DNA of 64,000 nt from assembly GCF_002844375.1 (NCBI RefSeq), contig NZ_CP024199.1, positions 3,140,001-3,204,000 on the forward strand. Reading direction: 5' to 3'. The notes under the pieces were generated by a model. The model saw only the letters and a list, made by a program, of their open reading frames with translations. It searched no databases and was not told where the DNA came from. The stretch comes from Thalassospira marina (GTDB lineage Bacteria > Pseudomonadota > Alphaproteobacteria > Rhodospirillales > Thalassospiraceae). The position numbers and the translations under genes are program-made. Every line of letters begins with the position of its first letter. Position 1 is the first letter of the stretch. Shown piece after piece: positions 9,026 through 17,591 of this stretch.

Positions 9026-9511
9026 TCACGCTGATGTTTTTAAACGATCTGATTTGAGAGCGTTCTTCATACGCGCATATAAAACCGCTGGCTCATGCTC
9101 CATCGTATGAATCGCGATCCGAACAGCCGGCGCCACAGCAGTATGACCGGATTTGAAATTCTTGATCTGGCTAACCCGGTATCCCAATGCCTGCCCAACC
9201 TGTTCATTCGTCAGCTTGAAACGCTTTTGGAAACCCTCGATCAAAACACGTCCATCCTCTTCAGCTTGCTCATCTGCGATACGCCCAAGATTTTCAGCAC
9301 TAAAGTCCAGCCCGTTTTCCCATTCAATACCATGGCCCCAGTTGATGACACGAACCTTCGCAAAAGCTTCGGGATCATTGGCAAATACGGAAAAATGCCG
9401 CGACAACGCAATCAGACCAGATAGATCCGCATTTTGCCGTACCCCGGTCTGCCACTGCAACACCAGCGTAAAGGGCTGTTCTGAAACGGTTATACTTTCA
9501 AGACGTTTCAT
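9026..9511 (-). CDS. DUF2442-family protein with C-terminal helix-turn-helix
   Basis: 161 residues from ATG 9511 (AGGTG five bases upstream); ATG 9526, overlapping the upstream gene by four bases, is an alternative. Residues about 1-75 match the DUF2442 layout (QPFTLVLQWQTG, then RVINWGHGIEWENGLDF). Residues about 95-145 look like an XRE-type helix-turn-helix (KRFKLTNEQVGQALGYRVSQIKNFKSG). DUF2442 genes are very often next to DUF4160 genes, as here. The pair resembles toxin-antitoxin or small regulatory modules in architecture; no activity is established in what I can see. Confidence 0.7.
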   Translation of the reverse strand: MKRLESITVSEQPFTLVLQWQTGVRQNADLSGLIALSRHFSVFANDPEAFAKVRVINWGHGIEWENGLDFSAENLGRIADEQAEEDGRVLIEGFQKRFKLTNEQVGQALGYRVSQIKNFKSGHTAVAPAVRIAIHTMEHEPAVLYARMKNALKSDRLKTSA

Positions 9512-9522
9512 GTTTTCACCTG

Positions 9523-9750
9523 TCATCCATTATAATCCTGCCAGATCGCCATCAGACGATCCTTATGGGTAATAACGTAAGCACATGCCTGCTTGCCGAT
9601 CTTTCCTGGCAATTTCCCGGCGAAAACCTCAGCATCGAGTATCCTTATTTTAGCAGCAAAATCAGCGCCAATAACGTGTATGTGCGGCGGATTATGATCA
9701 CCGAAATACATGTAAATTTTAAAGCTGCCAAAATCCTCGATCGTTGGCAT
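9523..9750 (-). CDS. DUF4160-family small protein
   Basis: 75 residues, with the family pattern GSFKIYMYFGDHNPPHIHV at residues 8-26, then a strand-rich middle (KIRILDAEVFAGKLPG) and a helical end (AYVITHKDRLMAIWQDYNG). The conserved PPHIHV histidines suggest a metal or catalytic site. It precedes the DUF2442-HTH gene and is translationally linked to it through an ATGA overlap at 9523-9526. Function unknown; probable two-gene module. Confidence 0.75.
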   Translation of the reverse strand: MPTIEDFGSFKIYMYFGDHNPPHIHVIGADFAAKIRILDAEVFAGKLPGKIGKQACAYVITHKDRLMAIWQDYNG

Positions 9751-9828
9751 ATCACCGCCAGATCATATACAGGCCAACAATAGGCCAATAATTGGCCACC
9801 CGCAAGTATGATCGCGCCCAAACAAAAA

Positions 9829-9850
9829 GCCGCCCGGTTTCCCGGGCGGC
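9829..9850 (-). terminator. Terminator of the 5-oxoprolinase operon
   Basis: GCCGCCCGG-TTT-CCGGGCGGC is a tight GC-rich hairpin, and on the minus strand it is followed by UUUUUGUUUGGG from the A-tract at 9821-9828. It lies about 95 bases after the 5-oxoprolinase stop. A second hairpin, GGGCTGCT...AGCAGCCC (about 9881-9903), lies between the two. Confidence 0.8.
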
Positions 9851-9943
9851 AGGTGGTATTAAGGGAGCATCTTGTGATGCCGGGCTGCTGAAGGGAGCAG
9901 CCCTGTTGTCGGGTGCTGGTTATCAAAGTCCGAGATGGGGGTC

Positions 9944-12900
9944 TCAGGCTTTGCCGTAGCCACCACCACCCGGGGTCTCGATGATGAAAACATCACCGGG
10001 ATTCATTTCGGCACCGTCGGTACCTTTGAGTTCGGTAATCGTGCCATCGGTGCGTTCGACCGCATTACGGCCCAGTTTGCCTGGCTGACCGCCAGCAACG
10101 GCCTGCCCCGGCACGCGACGATGATTCGAAAGGATCGATGCCGTCATTTTTTCAAGGAAGCGAATGCGGCGCACGGTGCCGTCCCCGCCCTTGAATTCGC
10201 CGTCCCCGCCCGAGCCGGTACGGATACCAAAGCTTTCAAGCAGGACCGGGAAGCGCCATTCCAGCACTTCGGGGTCGGTCAGGCGCGAGTTGGTCATATG
10301 GGTGTGAACACCCGACGTGCCGTTATAGCCCGGACCCGCACCGGTACCACCGCAGATGGTTTCGTAATACTGGTGTTCATCATTGCCATAGGTGAAGTTG
10401 TTCATGGTGCCCTGGGCACCAGACATCACCCCAAGGGCGGCATAAAGGGCATCGGTGACATGCTGGCTGGTTTCAACGTTACCGGCCACCACGGCTGCCG
10501 GATGAACGGGGTTGAGCATCGAGCCTTCCGGCACAATCAGATCAACCGGTTTCAGGCAACCCGCATTCAGCGGAATGTCATCATCAACCAGTGTTCGGAA
10601 CACATAAAGCACAGCCGCGCGGGTGACCGCCGAAGGGGCATTGAAGTTGTTATCAAGCTGGCTGGACGTGCCGGTGAAATCAACCGTGGCGGAACGGTTG
10701 GCCTTATCAATGCTGACCTTGACGCGGACAACGGCACCGTTATCCATTTCATAGGCAAATTCACCATCATTGAGCCCAACCAGAACACGGCGCACACTTT
10801 CTTCGGCATTGTCCTGAACGTGTTTCATATAGGCATGAACCACTTCCAGACCGAAATGCTCAACCATCCGGCGCAGTTCCTGAACGCCCTTTTCGTTAGC
10901 TGCGATCTGGGCCTGCAGGTCGGCAATGTTCTGATAGGGGTTACGTGCCGGATAGGTCGCCCCTTCCAGAAGGGCGGTCAGCCCGGCTTCATCGAATTTG
11001 CCCTGATCAACCAGTTTGAAATTGTCGATCAGAACGCCTTCTTCTTCGAGCACGCGGGAATTGGGCGGCATCGAACCCGGTGTGATCCCGCCAACATCGG
11101 CATGATGGCCGCGCGATGCGACATAGAACAGGATGTCTTTGCCAGCATCATCAAAAACCGGGGTAATCGCGGTAATATCGGGCAGATGGGTTCCGCCATT
11201 ATACGGGTCGTTCAGGATGTAAACGTCACCCGGCTTCATTTTACCGGCATTTTTGGTCATCACCGCCTGAACGGATTCACCCATTGACCCCAGATGCACC
11301 GGCATATGCGGGGCATTGGCAATCAAAAGTCCCTGCTGGTCAAACAGCGCGCAGGAGAAATCAAGCCGTTCCTTGATATTGACCGAATAGGACGTATTGG
11401 CGAGCGTCACCCCCATCTGTTCGGCAATATTCATGAACAGATTGTTGAAAACTTCCAGCATCACCGGGTCGGCTTCGGTGCCAATAGCTTCGGTGCGTTT
11501 AAGCGCAACAACGCGGGTAAGAACGAGGTGATCGCGGCCATTGACCTTGGCTTCCCAGCCCGGATCAATCACGGTGGTACCCACCGGTTCAACAACCACG
11601 GCAGGGCCGGTCACAACCGCACCGGGCTTCATGTCTTCGCGTTTATAGAACGGCGTATTATGAGCAACCCCGCCAAACACCACTCGACGGGTGGCAAGTG
11701 CGCTGACAGATGCGCTGCTGTCATCAACAGCTTCGGCATCGGGCAGGCTTTCGGTTTCACCAATGGCTTCAACGGCGACGGCCTCGACCACCAGGGGCTT
11801 TTCTTCCATCACAAAGCCATAACGCTGTTTGTGCTGGTCTTCAAACTGGGCCTTGATGGCATCGGCGGTACCGAAATCAACGATCAGCGGATTATCGGTG
11901 CCGTCATAACGCAGATGCAGTTTTTTCAGCAGGCTGATCTTGTCATCGCCAATGCCCTGTTCGTGCAGTTCGGCACGGGCTTCAGCGCCCAGTTTGTCAA
12001 GCTGCTGGTCGAGACTTGCCAACTCGTCAGTTTCAAGGCGGGCTTCTACCGCCTGTTCACGCATGGCACGAATATCGGCCAGGCCCATACCATAGGCCGA
12101 GAGAACACCGGCAAAAGGATGAACAAATACGCGGGTCATGCCCAGCGTATCGGCCACCTGGCAGGCATGCTGCCCGCCTGCCCCGCCAAAGCATTGCAGG
12201 ATATAATCCGATACATCATAGCCGCGCTGCACCGAAATCTGCTTGATCGCATTGGCCATGTTTTCAACGGCAATACGCAGGAAGCCTTCGGCGACTTCTT
12301 CGCTGGTCATGTCATTGCCGGTATCGGCCTTGATTTTGGCCGCCATTTCGGCAAAGCGGGTTTTAACGGCTTCATCGTCAAGCGGTTCGTTGCCTTCGGG
12401 ACCAAAAACCGGCGGGAAGAAATCCGGCTGGACCTTGCCGAGCATGACGTTGATATCGGTCACCGCAAGCTGACCACCACGGCGATAGGCCGCCGGACCG
12501 GGGTTGGCACCGGCACTGTCCGGGCCAACGCGGAAACGGGCACCATCAAAATGCAGAATGGAACCGCCACCTGCCGCAACAGTATGGATTTTCATCATCG
12601 GGGCGCGCATGCGCACACCGGCAACCTGCGTTTCAAAGTCACGTTCATATTCGCCGTCATAATGCGAAACGTCGGTCGAGGTGCCGCCCATATCGAACCC
12701 GATGACCTTGGTGAAGCCATCCATTTCGGCGGTACGCACCATGCCGACAACACCACCCGCCGGGCCGGAAAGAATGGCGTCTTTGCCCTGGAATTTGGAA
12801 GCATCGGTCAGACCACCATTGGACTGCATGAACATCAGCTTCACGCCGCCCAGTTCGCCTGCCACCTGGTCAACATAACGGCGCAGAATGGGTGAAAGAT

Positions 12901-13582
12901 ACGCATCAACCACCGTGGTATCGCCACGCGACACCAGCTTCATCAGCGGGCTGACTTCGTGGCTGACGGAAACCTGGGTAAAGCCGATATCACGGGCAAT
13001 TTCGGCAGCGGCAAGTTCATGTGCGCTGTAACGATAGCCATGCATAAAGACAATCGCACAGGCGCGAATGCCATCATCAAAGGCGGTTTGCAGGTCGTAA
13101 CGCAGCTGGTCGCGGTCCAGCGCGGTAATTTCTTCGCCCTGGGCGTTGAAACGTTCGGATGCCTCGACGACCAGTTCATACAGGCTTTCGGGCAGTTTGA
13201 TATTACGATCAAACAGACGCGGGCGGTTCTGATAGGCAATGCGCAATGCATCGCGGAAGCCCTTGGTCGTGACCAGAACCGTGCGGTCGCCCTTGCGTTC
13301 AAGCAGGGCATTGGTGGCAACGGTGGTGCCCATTTTGACCGCTTCGATTTTTTCGGCCGGGATGGTTTCACCTGCAGCAACGCCCAGAAGGTCGCGGATA
13401 CCCTGAATGGCAGCATCTTTGTAGCGTTCCGGGTTTTCCGACAGCAGCTTGTGGGTTACCAGCGATCCATCGGGTTTGCGGGCAACGATATCGGTAAAGG
13501 TGCCGCCACGGTCCACCCAGAACTGCCATTTGGCGGTATCGACATTGGTGGTTTGGGTCGTATTTTGGTCAAGCGAAGCCAT
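9944..13582 (-). CDS. 5-oxoprolinase / hydantoinase A-B fusion (OPLAH-type)
   Basis: 1212 residues, close to the full-length eukaryotic-type 5-oxoprolinase. Residues about 18-210 are the hydantoinase/oxoprolinase N-terminal domain (VDRGGTFTDIVA, DPG-type ATP-binding elements), about 215-510 the HyuA ATPase domain (IGFDMGGTSTDVSHY, FGGAGGQHACQVA), about 690-1205 HyuB (IKERLDFSCALFD, APHMPVHLGSMGE, CGGTGAGPGYNG). The family cleaves cyclic amides such as 5-oxoproline, hydantoins or N-methyl derivatives with ATP. 5-Oxoproline to glutamate is the likeliest reaction for a fused protein of this length, but substrate is inferred. GGAG precedes the ATG. It follows the DctPQM genes on the same strand 74 bases after dctM and is probably cotranscribed. 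Confidence 0.85.
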   Translation of the reverse strand: MASLDQNTTQTTNVDTAKWQFWVDRGGTFTDIVARKPDGSLVTHKLLSENPERYKDAAIQGIRDLLGVAAGETIPAEKIEAVKMGTTVATNALLERKGDRTVLVTTKGFRDALRIAYQNRPRLFDRNIKLPESLYELVVEASERFNAQGEEITALDRDQLRYDLQTAFDDGIRACAIVFMHGYRYSAHELAAAEIARDIGFTQVSVSHEVSPLMKLVSRGDTTVVDAYLSPILRRYVDQVAGELGGVKLMFMQSNGGLTDASKFQGKDAILSGPAGGVVGMVRTAEMDGFTKVIGFDMGGTSTDVSHYDGEYERDFETQVAGVRMRAPMMKIHTVAAGGGSILHFDGARFRVGPDSAGANPGPAAYRRGGQLAVTDINVMLGKVQPDFFPPVFGPEGNEPLDDEAVKTRFAEMAAKIKADTGNDMTSEEVAEGFLRIAVENMANAIKQISVQRGYDVSDYILQCFGGAGGQHACQVADTLGMTRVFVHPFAGVLSAYGMGLADIRAMREQAVEARLETDELASLDQQLDKLGAEARAELHEQGIGDDKISLLKKLHLRYDGTDNPLIVDFGTADAIKAQFEDQHKQRYGFVMEEKPLVVEAVAVEAIGETESLPDAEAVDDSSASVSALATRRVVFGGVAHNTPFYKREDMKPGAVVTGPAVVVEPVGTTVIDPGWEAKVNGRDHLVLTRVVALKRTEAIGTEADPVMLEVFNNLFMNIAEQMGVTLANTSYSVNIKERLDFSCALFDQQGLLIANAPHMPVHLGSMGESVQAVMTKNAGKMKPGDVYILNDPYNGGTHLPDITAITPVFDDAGKDILFYVASRGHHADVGGITPGSMPPNSRVLEEEGVLIDNFKLVDQGKFDEAGLTALLEGATYPARNPYQNIADLQAQIAANEKGVQELRRMVEHFGLEVVHAYMKHVQDNAEESVRRVLVGLNDGEFAYEMDNGAVVRVKVSIDKANRSATVDFTGTSSQLDNNFNAPSAVTRAAVLYVFRTLVDDDIPLNAGCLKPVDLIVPEGSMLNPVHPAAVVAGNVETSQHVTDALYAALGVMSGAQGTMNNFTYGNDEHQYYETICGGTGAGPGYNGTSGVHTHMTNSRLTDPEVLEWRFPVLLESFGIRTGSGGDGEFKGGDGTVRRIRFLEKMTASILSNHRRVPGQAVAGGQPGKLGRNAVERTDGTITELKGTDGAEMNPGDVFIIETPGGGGYGKA

Positions 13583-13656
13583 GATGCTTACTCCTTCAGC
13601 ATCGGAAATTCAGAAATAGCGGGAAAGCGGGACCGGCCGTGCCGGTCGCACAATGC

Positions 13657-14955
13657 CTAGTTCATTTGCGTCGGCAGCCAGGTGGCAATACCGGGGAAAA
13701 TCGTGATCAGGGCAACTGCCGCCATCAGCAGGAAGAAAAACGGCAAGGCAGCAACGGCGATATTGAAAAGGTTCTTGCCTGTCAGCCCCTGCAAAACAAA
13801 CAGGTTAAAGCCAACCGGCGGGGTGATTTGCGACATTTCCACCACCAGCACCAGATAGATGCCAAACCACAGCGCATCGATATTGGCGGCCTGAACCATC
13901 GGCAGGATCACCGAGGTCGTCAGCACCACAACCGAAATGCCGTCAAGGAAACAACCCATGACAATGAAAAACAGGGTCAGCATCGCCAGCAGGGCATAAG
14001 GCGACAGGTTCATATCCGAGATCAGGCCAGCCAGTTCGCGGGGAATGCCGGTAAAGCCCATTGCGACCGTCAGGATCGAGGCACCCGCCAGAATAAAGCA
14101 GATCATGCAGGATGTGCGGGTTGCGCCCATCAGGCCATCAACGAAGCTGGCCCAGTTCAGCGTGCGGCTGAAAGCCGAAAGCACAAGGGCACCAACCACG
14201 CCAAAGGCTGCGGCCTCGGTCGGGGTGGCGATACCGCCATAGATTGACCCGATAACGGCCGAGATCAGCAAAATAACCGGAATAAGACGGCCCGATGCAC
14301 GAACCTTGTCAAGGAACGGAATGCTGGGGGCTGCGGGGGGCATTTTGTCCTTGTGGATGGTGGCCCACACCATGACAAACCCCATAAAAAGCACGATCAG
14401 CATGATACCGGGCAAAACACCGGCAATGAACAGGCGCGCAATCGAAAGCTCGGCCGAAACACCATAAACAATCAGAATGATCGACGGCGGAATAAGCAGA
14501 CCCAGCGTGCCGGACCCGGCAAGGGTGCCAAGGATGAGTTTATCCGCATAACCCTGTTTGCGCAGTTCCGGGATCGACATGCGCCCAATGGTTGCCGCCG
14601 TTGCCGCTGATGAACCCGAGACAGCAGCAAAAATACCGCAGCCCAAAATATTGACATGCAACAGACGACCGGGAAGACGGTTCAGCCACGGGGCCAGCCC
14701 GGTGAACATGTCTTCGGACAGACGGGAGCGAAACAGGATTTCACCCATCCAGATGAAAAGCGGCAAAGGTGCCAGCGACCAGGTGGCAATGCTGCTCCAG
14801 GCGGTGGTTGCCATAACCGGGCCGGTTTGGGCCCCCGAAAAGAATTCAAGACCAATAATGCCAATGGCAAACAGCGACAGTGCAACCCAAAGACCCGCGC
14901 CCAGAAACAGGAACAGCAGCGCCATCAGGAAAAGACCGATTTCAAGAACTTCCAT
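13657..14955 (-). CDS. dctM: TRAP transporter large permease
   Basis: 432 residues, about 12 membrane segments, DctM family. Typical stretches are GSGTLGLLIPPSIILIVYG (residues about 148-166), the GIATPTEAAAFGVVGAL region, and ITPPVGFNLFVLQG near the C-terminus. Together with DctQ it forms the sodium-driven symporter that takes solute from DctP. It is preceded by GGGAG and lies 13 bases after dctQ, so the two are translationally close. Confidence 0.93.
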   Translation of the reverse strand: MEVLEIGLFLMALLFLFLGAGLWVALSLFAIGIIGLEFFSGAQTGPVMATTAWSSIATWSLAPLPLFIWMGEILFRSRLSEDMFTGLAPWLNRLPGRLLHVNILGCGIFAAVSGSSAATAATIGRMSIPELRKQGYADKLILGTLAGSGTLGLLIPPSIILIVYGVSAELSIARLFIAGVLPGIMLIVLFMGFVMVWATIHKDKMPPAAPSIPFLDKVRASGRLIPVILLISAVIGSIYGGIATPTEAAAFGVVGALVLSAFSRTLNWASFVDGLMGATRTSCMICFILAGASILTVAMGFTGIPRELAGLISDMNLSPYALLAMLTLFFIVMGCFLDGISVVVLTTSVILPMVQAANIDALWFGIYLVLVVEMSQITPPVGFNLFVLQGLTGKNLFNIAVAALPFFFLLMAAVALITIFPGIATWLPTQMN

Positions 14956-14968
14956 GTGACCTACTCCC

Positions 14969-15481
14969 CTATTCGGTCATGTCGCTGGTTTCGCGATCGG
15001 CAAAGACGGTTGCCTGGCCGCGAAGCGTGTCGATCAGCCCTTCAACAAGGGCAAGGGTCAGCATGGCCAGACCAAAGGTCATGGCTGCCTGCGGGATCCA
15101 AAGCGGGAAAGCCAGAACACCGGCCGAGGCATCGCCATAGGAAAAGCTTTCTTCGGCCAGAACACCCATCCACCAGGTGAAATAGCCCGCAAGGAACACG
15201 GCAAAACCCAGCGTGATCAGATCCATGATCCGGCGCGGCACACCGGAAATATGCCCGACCACCAACAACACCCGAATATGCGAGCCCTGACGCAAAGACG
15301 GGCCAAGAGCTAGAAACATGCCCGCGGCAAGCGAAAAGCCTGCCAGTTCATTTGCATCGGGAATAACATGGCCCAGCAGGCGCCCGATGGATTGCGAGAG
15401 TATCAGCAGTGCGATCATCACCAGAAACACAGCTGCCAAAATCGACGTTATTCCAAAAAGAATATCCAGTGATTTACGCAC
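14969..15481 (-). CDS. dctQ: TRAP transporter small permease
   Basis: 170 residues with four predicted membrane helices, including IALLILSQSIGRLLG and LAGFSLAAGMFLALGPSLRQGSHIRV (key core ALGPSLRQGSHIRV), a hallmark of DctQ. Start is GTG at 15481 with AAAGGGGAT upstream. It lies between dctP and dctM, as usual. Confidence 0.9.
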   Translation of the reverse strand: MRKSLDILFGITSILAAVFLVMIALLILSQSIGRLLGHVIPDANELAGFSLAAGMFLALGPSLRQGSHIRVLLVVGHISGVPRRIMDLITLGFAVFLAGYFTWWMGVLAEESFSYGDASAGVLAFPLWIPQAAMTFGLAMLTLALVEGLIDTLRGQATVFADRETSDMTE

Positions 15482-15550
15482 AACGATCCCCTTTCCGCCC
15501 GGCAGACCCGGTGGTTGACATTAAGAAACAGAATATCATTTTGACGGATG

Positions 15551-15589
15551 ATTGTCCGGGGCGGGGAAAACCCACTGTCCCCGGACAAT
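15551..15589 (-). promoter_or_regulatory. mRNA hairpin between dctP and dctQ
   Basis: ATTGTCCGGGG (15551-15561) and CCCCGGACAAT (15579-15589) form a perfect 11-bp stem. There is no U-run after it on the minus strand, so it is more likely an mRNA stabiliser or RNA-processing boundary that raises binding-protein expression over the permeases than a full terminator. Confidence 0.6.
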
Positions 15590-15602
15590 CCAAGGGAGGA
15601 TG

Positions 15603-16577
15603 TTATTTCTTGTAGGCGTCGATGATGGCCTGGCCGGCATCGCCGGTTTCCTTGAGCCAGTCAGCAACCATCTGGTCGCCAGCTTTGGCAAGGCCATCTT
15701 TCAGTTCTGCACTCGGTGCCGCAACATTCATGCCGTTTTCTTTGAGGATGGCTTTCTTGGCTTCGGCTTCATCCATGCTCATTTTCCAGCCGCGTTCTTC
15801 GGCCTTGGCTGCAGCATCCATCACGGCTTTCTGGGCATCGGCCGAAAGTTTGCCAAAGGATTTGGCATTCACGATGACCATGTTTTTGGGCAACCATGCC
15901 TGCACGTCATAGAAATTATCAACAAAGTCCCAGGCCTTGGAATTGGCGCCGGTCGAAGGTGACGTGATCATGGCTTCGACAATACCGGTTGCAAAGGCCG
16001 TCGGAATTTCAGGAACTTCAACCTGGGTTGCAACCATGCCGGTCAGCTGGGCAAGCTGCGAGGTGGTGGTGTTATAGGCACGGAATTTCAGACCTTTAAG
16101 ATCTTCAACCGAATTGACTTCCTTGGCGGTGTAAAGGCCCTGTGCCGGCCACGGAACAGCATAAAGAACTTTAAGACCGTCTTTTTCCAGTTTGGCTTCG
16201 ATGGCGCTGCGCGAAACATCCCACAGTTTCTTCGCATCGTCATAGCTGGTTGCCAGGAACGGAATGGCATCGACGGTGTAGATCGGGTCTTCGTTAGCCA
16301 GCAGCGAAATCAGAACTTCCCCAATCGGAACCAGACCACGCTGGACCGAACGTTTGATTTCAGCGTGTTTGAACAGCGAACCACCGGAATGAACGGTCAG
16401 TGCCAGTTCGCCATTGGTGGCAGCTTCAACATCCTTGGCAAATTCCATGATGTTCTGGGTGTGGAAAGTCGCATCAGGATACGGAGTTGCCATATCCCAC
16501 TTTTCAGCGGCCATTGCGGCCCCGGCCGAAAAGGTCATCGCAGCGACGGCAACAGCCGAAAGCGCCTTTTTAAACAT
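15603..16577 (-). CDS. dctP: TRAP transporter solute-binding protein
   Basis: 324 residues with a Sec signal peptide (residues 1-23, ending AGAAMAAEK). DctP-family features include DLKGLKFRAYN with the conserved substrate-binding arginine (about residue 165), and EVPTAFATGIVEAMITS-like segment (here EIPTAFATGIVEAMITS). It delivers solute in the periplasm to DctQM. The neighbouring 5-oxoprolinase suggests the ligand is 5-oxoproline, a hydantoin or another cyclic amide acid; that is inference from context. GGGAG precedes the ATG. Confidence 0.9.
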   Translation of the reverse strand: MFKKALSAVAVAAMTFSAGAAMAAEKWDMATPYPDATFHTQNIMEFAKDVEAATNGELALTVHSGGSLFKHAEIKRSVQRGLVPIGEVLISLLANEDPIYTVDAIPFLATSYDDAKKLWDVSRSAIEAKLEKDGLKVLYAVPWPAQGLYTAKEVNSVEDLKGLKFRAYNTTTSQLAQLTGMVATQVEVPEIPTAFATGIVEAMITSPSTGANSKAWDFVDNFYDVQAWLPKNMVIVNAKSFGKLSADAQKAVMDAAAKAEERGWKMSMDEAEAKKAILKENGMNVAAPSAELKDGLAKAGDQMVADWLKETGDAGQAIIDAYKK

Positions 16578-16783
16578 TTTATCAGTCTCCCATTTTTTGG
16601 TTTTCAGATCAGCCTTCCAACAAAACGGTTACATTTTATCGTTATTTTGTCAACGTGATTTCATAACAGTCATGCAAAAAGCTGGATGCTCATTTTTTAA
16701 TCAGCTTTAAGCGTCCTTAACCTGCTGAAACAAAAGATTCATTCGACTATTCTGATAGAAAACAGGCAATTCGCGCCAACGCA

Positions 16784-16818
16784 AAACGGCAGCCTTCCAC
16801 CCGGAAAACTGCCGTTTC
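16784..16818 (-). terminator. Terminator after the MarR-type gene
   Basis: AAACGGCAG and CTGCCGTTT form a nine-bp stem with a pyrimidine-rich loop, followed by a short U-run on the minus strand. It separates the regulator gene from the dctP operon. Confidence 0.6.
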
Positions 16819-16903
16819 AAATGCCAATTTTGAATTGGAAAAGACTCGGTCTGCGTCACCGCCCACCACCCTCCGGCCTGTTGATCAGGACACGGACGAA
16901 GGT

Positions 16904-16924
16904 TGGCAGATGGCAGATGGCAGA
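16904..16924. repeat. Three tandem copies of TGGCAGA
   Basis: TGGCAGA at 16904-16910, 16911-16917 and 16918-16924, ending one base before the MarR-type stop codon. A simple sequence repeat that slippage could change; no function seen. Confidence 0.6.
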
Positions 16925-16925
16925 C

Positions 16926-17435
16926 TTACATCGCACTTGCCGCACGCGATGCCTGGTCATAAACGCCGGAAATAGCGCGCAGGGTTTTGGCAACGTCGCC
17001 CACTTCCTCGCGGTTAACGCCAAGGCGTTCAAAGGTTTCAATCAGGCAGGCCTCGCGGACTTCACGGTAACGCTGGCACAGTTCGCGCCCTTCCTTGGAG
17101 GTGGCGTAATGCACTTCCTTGCCACGTTTGATGCCATCAACCAGTCCCAGCTTGCGCAGCTTTTTAAGGGCATAGTTCACCAGGTGGCTATCTTCGACAT
17201 TCAGGATAAAACAGACTTCCGAAAGGCTTTTTTCCCGTTCGCGCGAATTGACATTGTGCAGAACCAGAATGTCGAGAATGGACAGGTCTGGCACGCCAGC
17301 CGCACGCATGCAGCGCACCACCCAGCGATTGAAAGCATTGCCCGACAGGATCAGGGCAAATTCCAGTTCGGAGAGTTCCGCAGCACGGTCGGAAACCAGA
17401 TGTGAGGAAGAAACAATTCGCTGTTTTTCGGCCAT
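16926..17435 (-). CDS. MarR-like winged-helix regulator
   Basis: 169 residues from ATG 17435 (MAEKQRIVSSSHLVSDRAA). The centre is a winged helix of the MarR-related COG5631 type: LSILDILVLHNVNSREREKSLSEVCFILNVEDSHLVNYALKKLRKLGLV in residues about 45-95, of which the recognition region is EDSHLVNYALKKL. It lies upstream of and codirectional with the dctPQM-oxoprolinase block, so it is probably the local repressor. An in-frame start at 17462 or 17507 would add residues with no conserved pattern. Confidence 0.75.
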   Translation of the reverse strand: MAEKQRIVSSSHLVSDRAAELSELEFALILSGNAFNRWVVRCMRAAGVPDLSILDILVLHNVNSREREKSLSEVCFILNVEDSHLVNYALKKLRKLGLVDGIKRGKEVHYATSKEGRELCQRYREVREACLIETFERLGVNREEVGDVAKTLRAISGVYDQASRAASAM

Positions 17436-17512
17436 GTTCGACGTTCCAGTTATTTTTATCATGTAATTAACCGAAACATAGCCCGGATAGCACCCTATCT
17501 GGAACAATAAGA

Positions 17513-17528
17513 TAACGGTTTACCGTTA
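17513..17528. promoter_or_regulatory. Inverted repeat upstream of MarR-like gene
   Basis: TAACGGT-TT-ACCGTTA has perfect 7-bp arms. It lies 78 bases upstream of the regulator start, inside its promoter region, and is a candidate autoregulatory operator. Related half-sites occur upstream of dctP. Confidence 0.5.
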
Positions 17529-17591
17529 CTTTATTGCAGAAATCACATCCTTCACAAGCATAGATCCCCGACCATTGCTAACGTTTTGTCG

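Larger units (their letters stand above)
16578..16925. promoter_or_regulatory. Intergenic region upstream of dctP
   Basis: 348 bases without a gene. The right part holds the terminator of the MarR-type gene. The left part (16580-16690) is A/T-rich and contains AACGGT (16624-16629) and ATCGTTA (16638-16644), half-sites resembling the inverted repeat in front of the MarR-type gene. These may be binding sites of that regulator in the dctP promoter; the spacing differs, so this is tentative. Confidence 0.4.

Noticed and set aside
9935..12895. Long plus-strand open frames opposite the 5-oxoprolinase gene
   Set aside because: They are antisense to a well-supported 1212-residue enzyme, have no ribosome sites or family motifs, and are a codon-use shadow.
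16904..16924. CRISPR or phase-variation array
   Set aside because: Three 7-bp units without spacers are not a CRISPR array, and they lie outside the coding frame.
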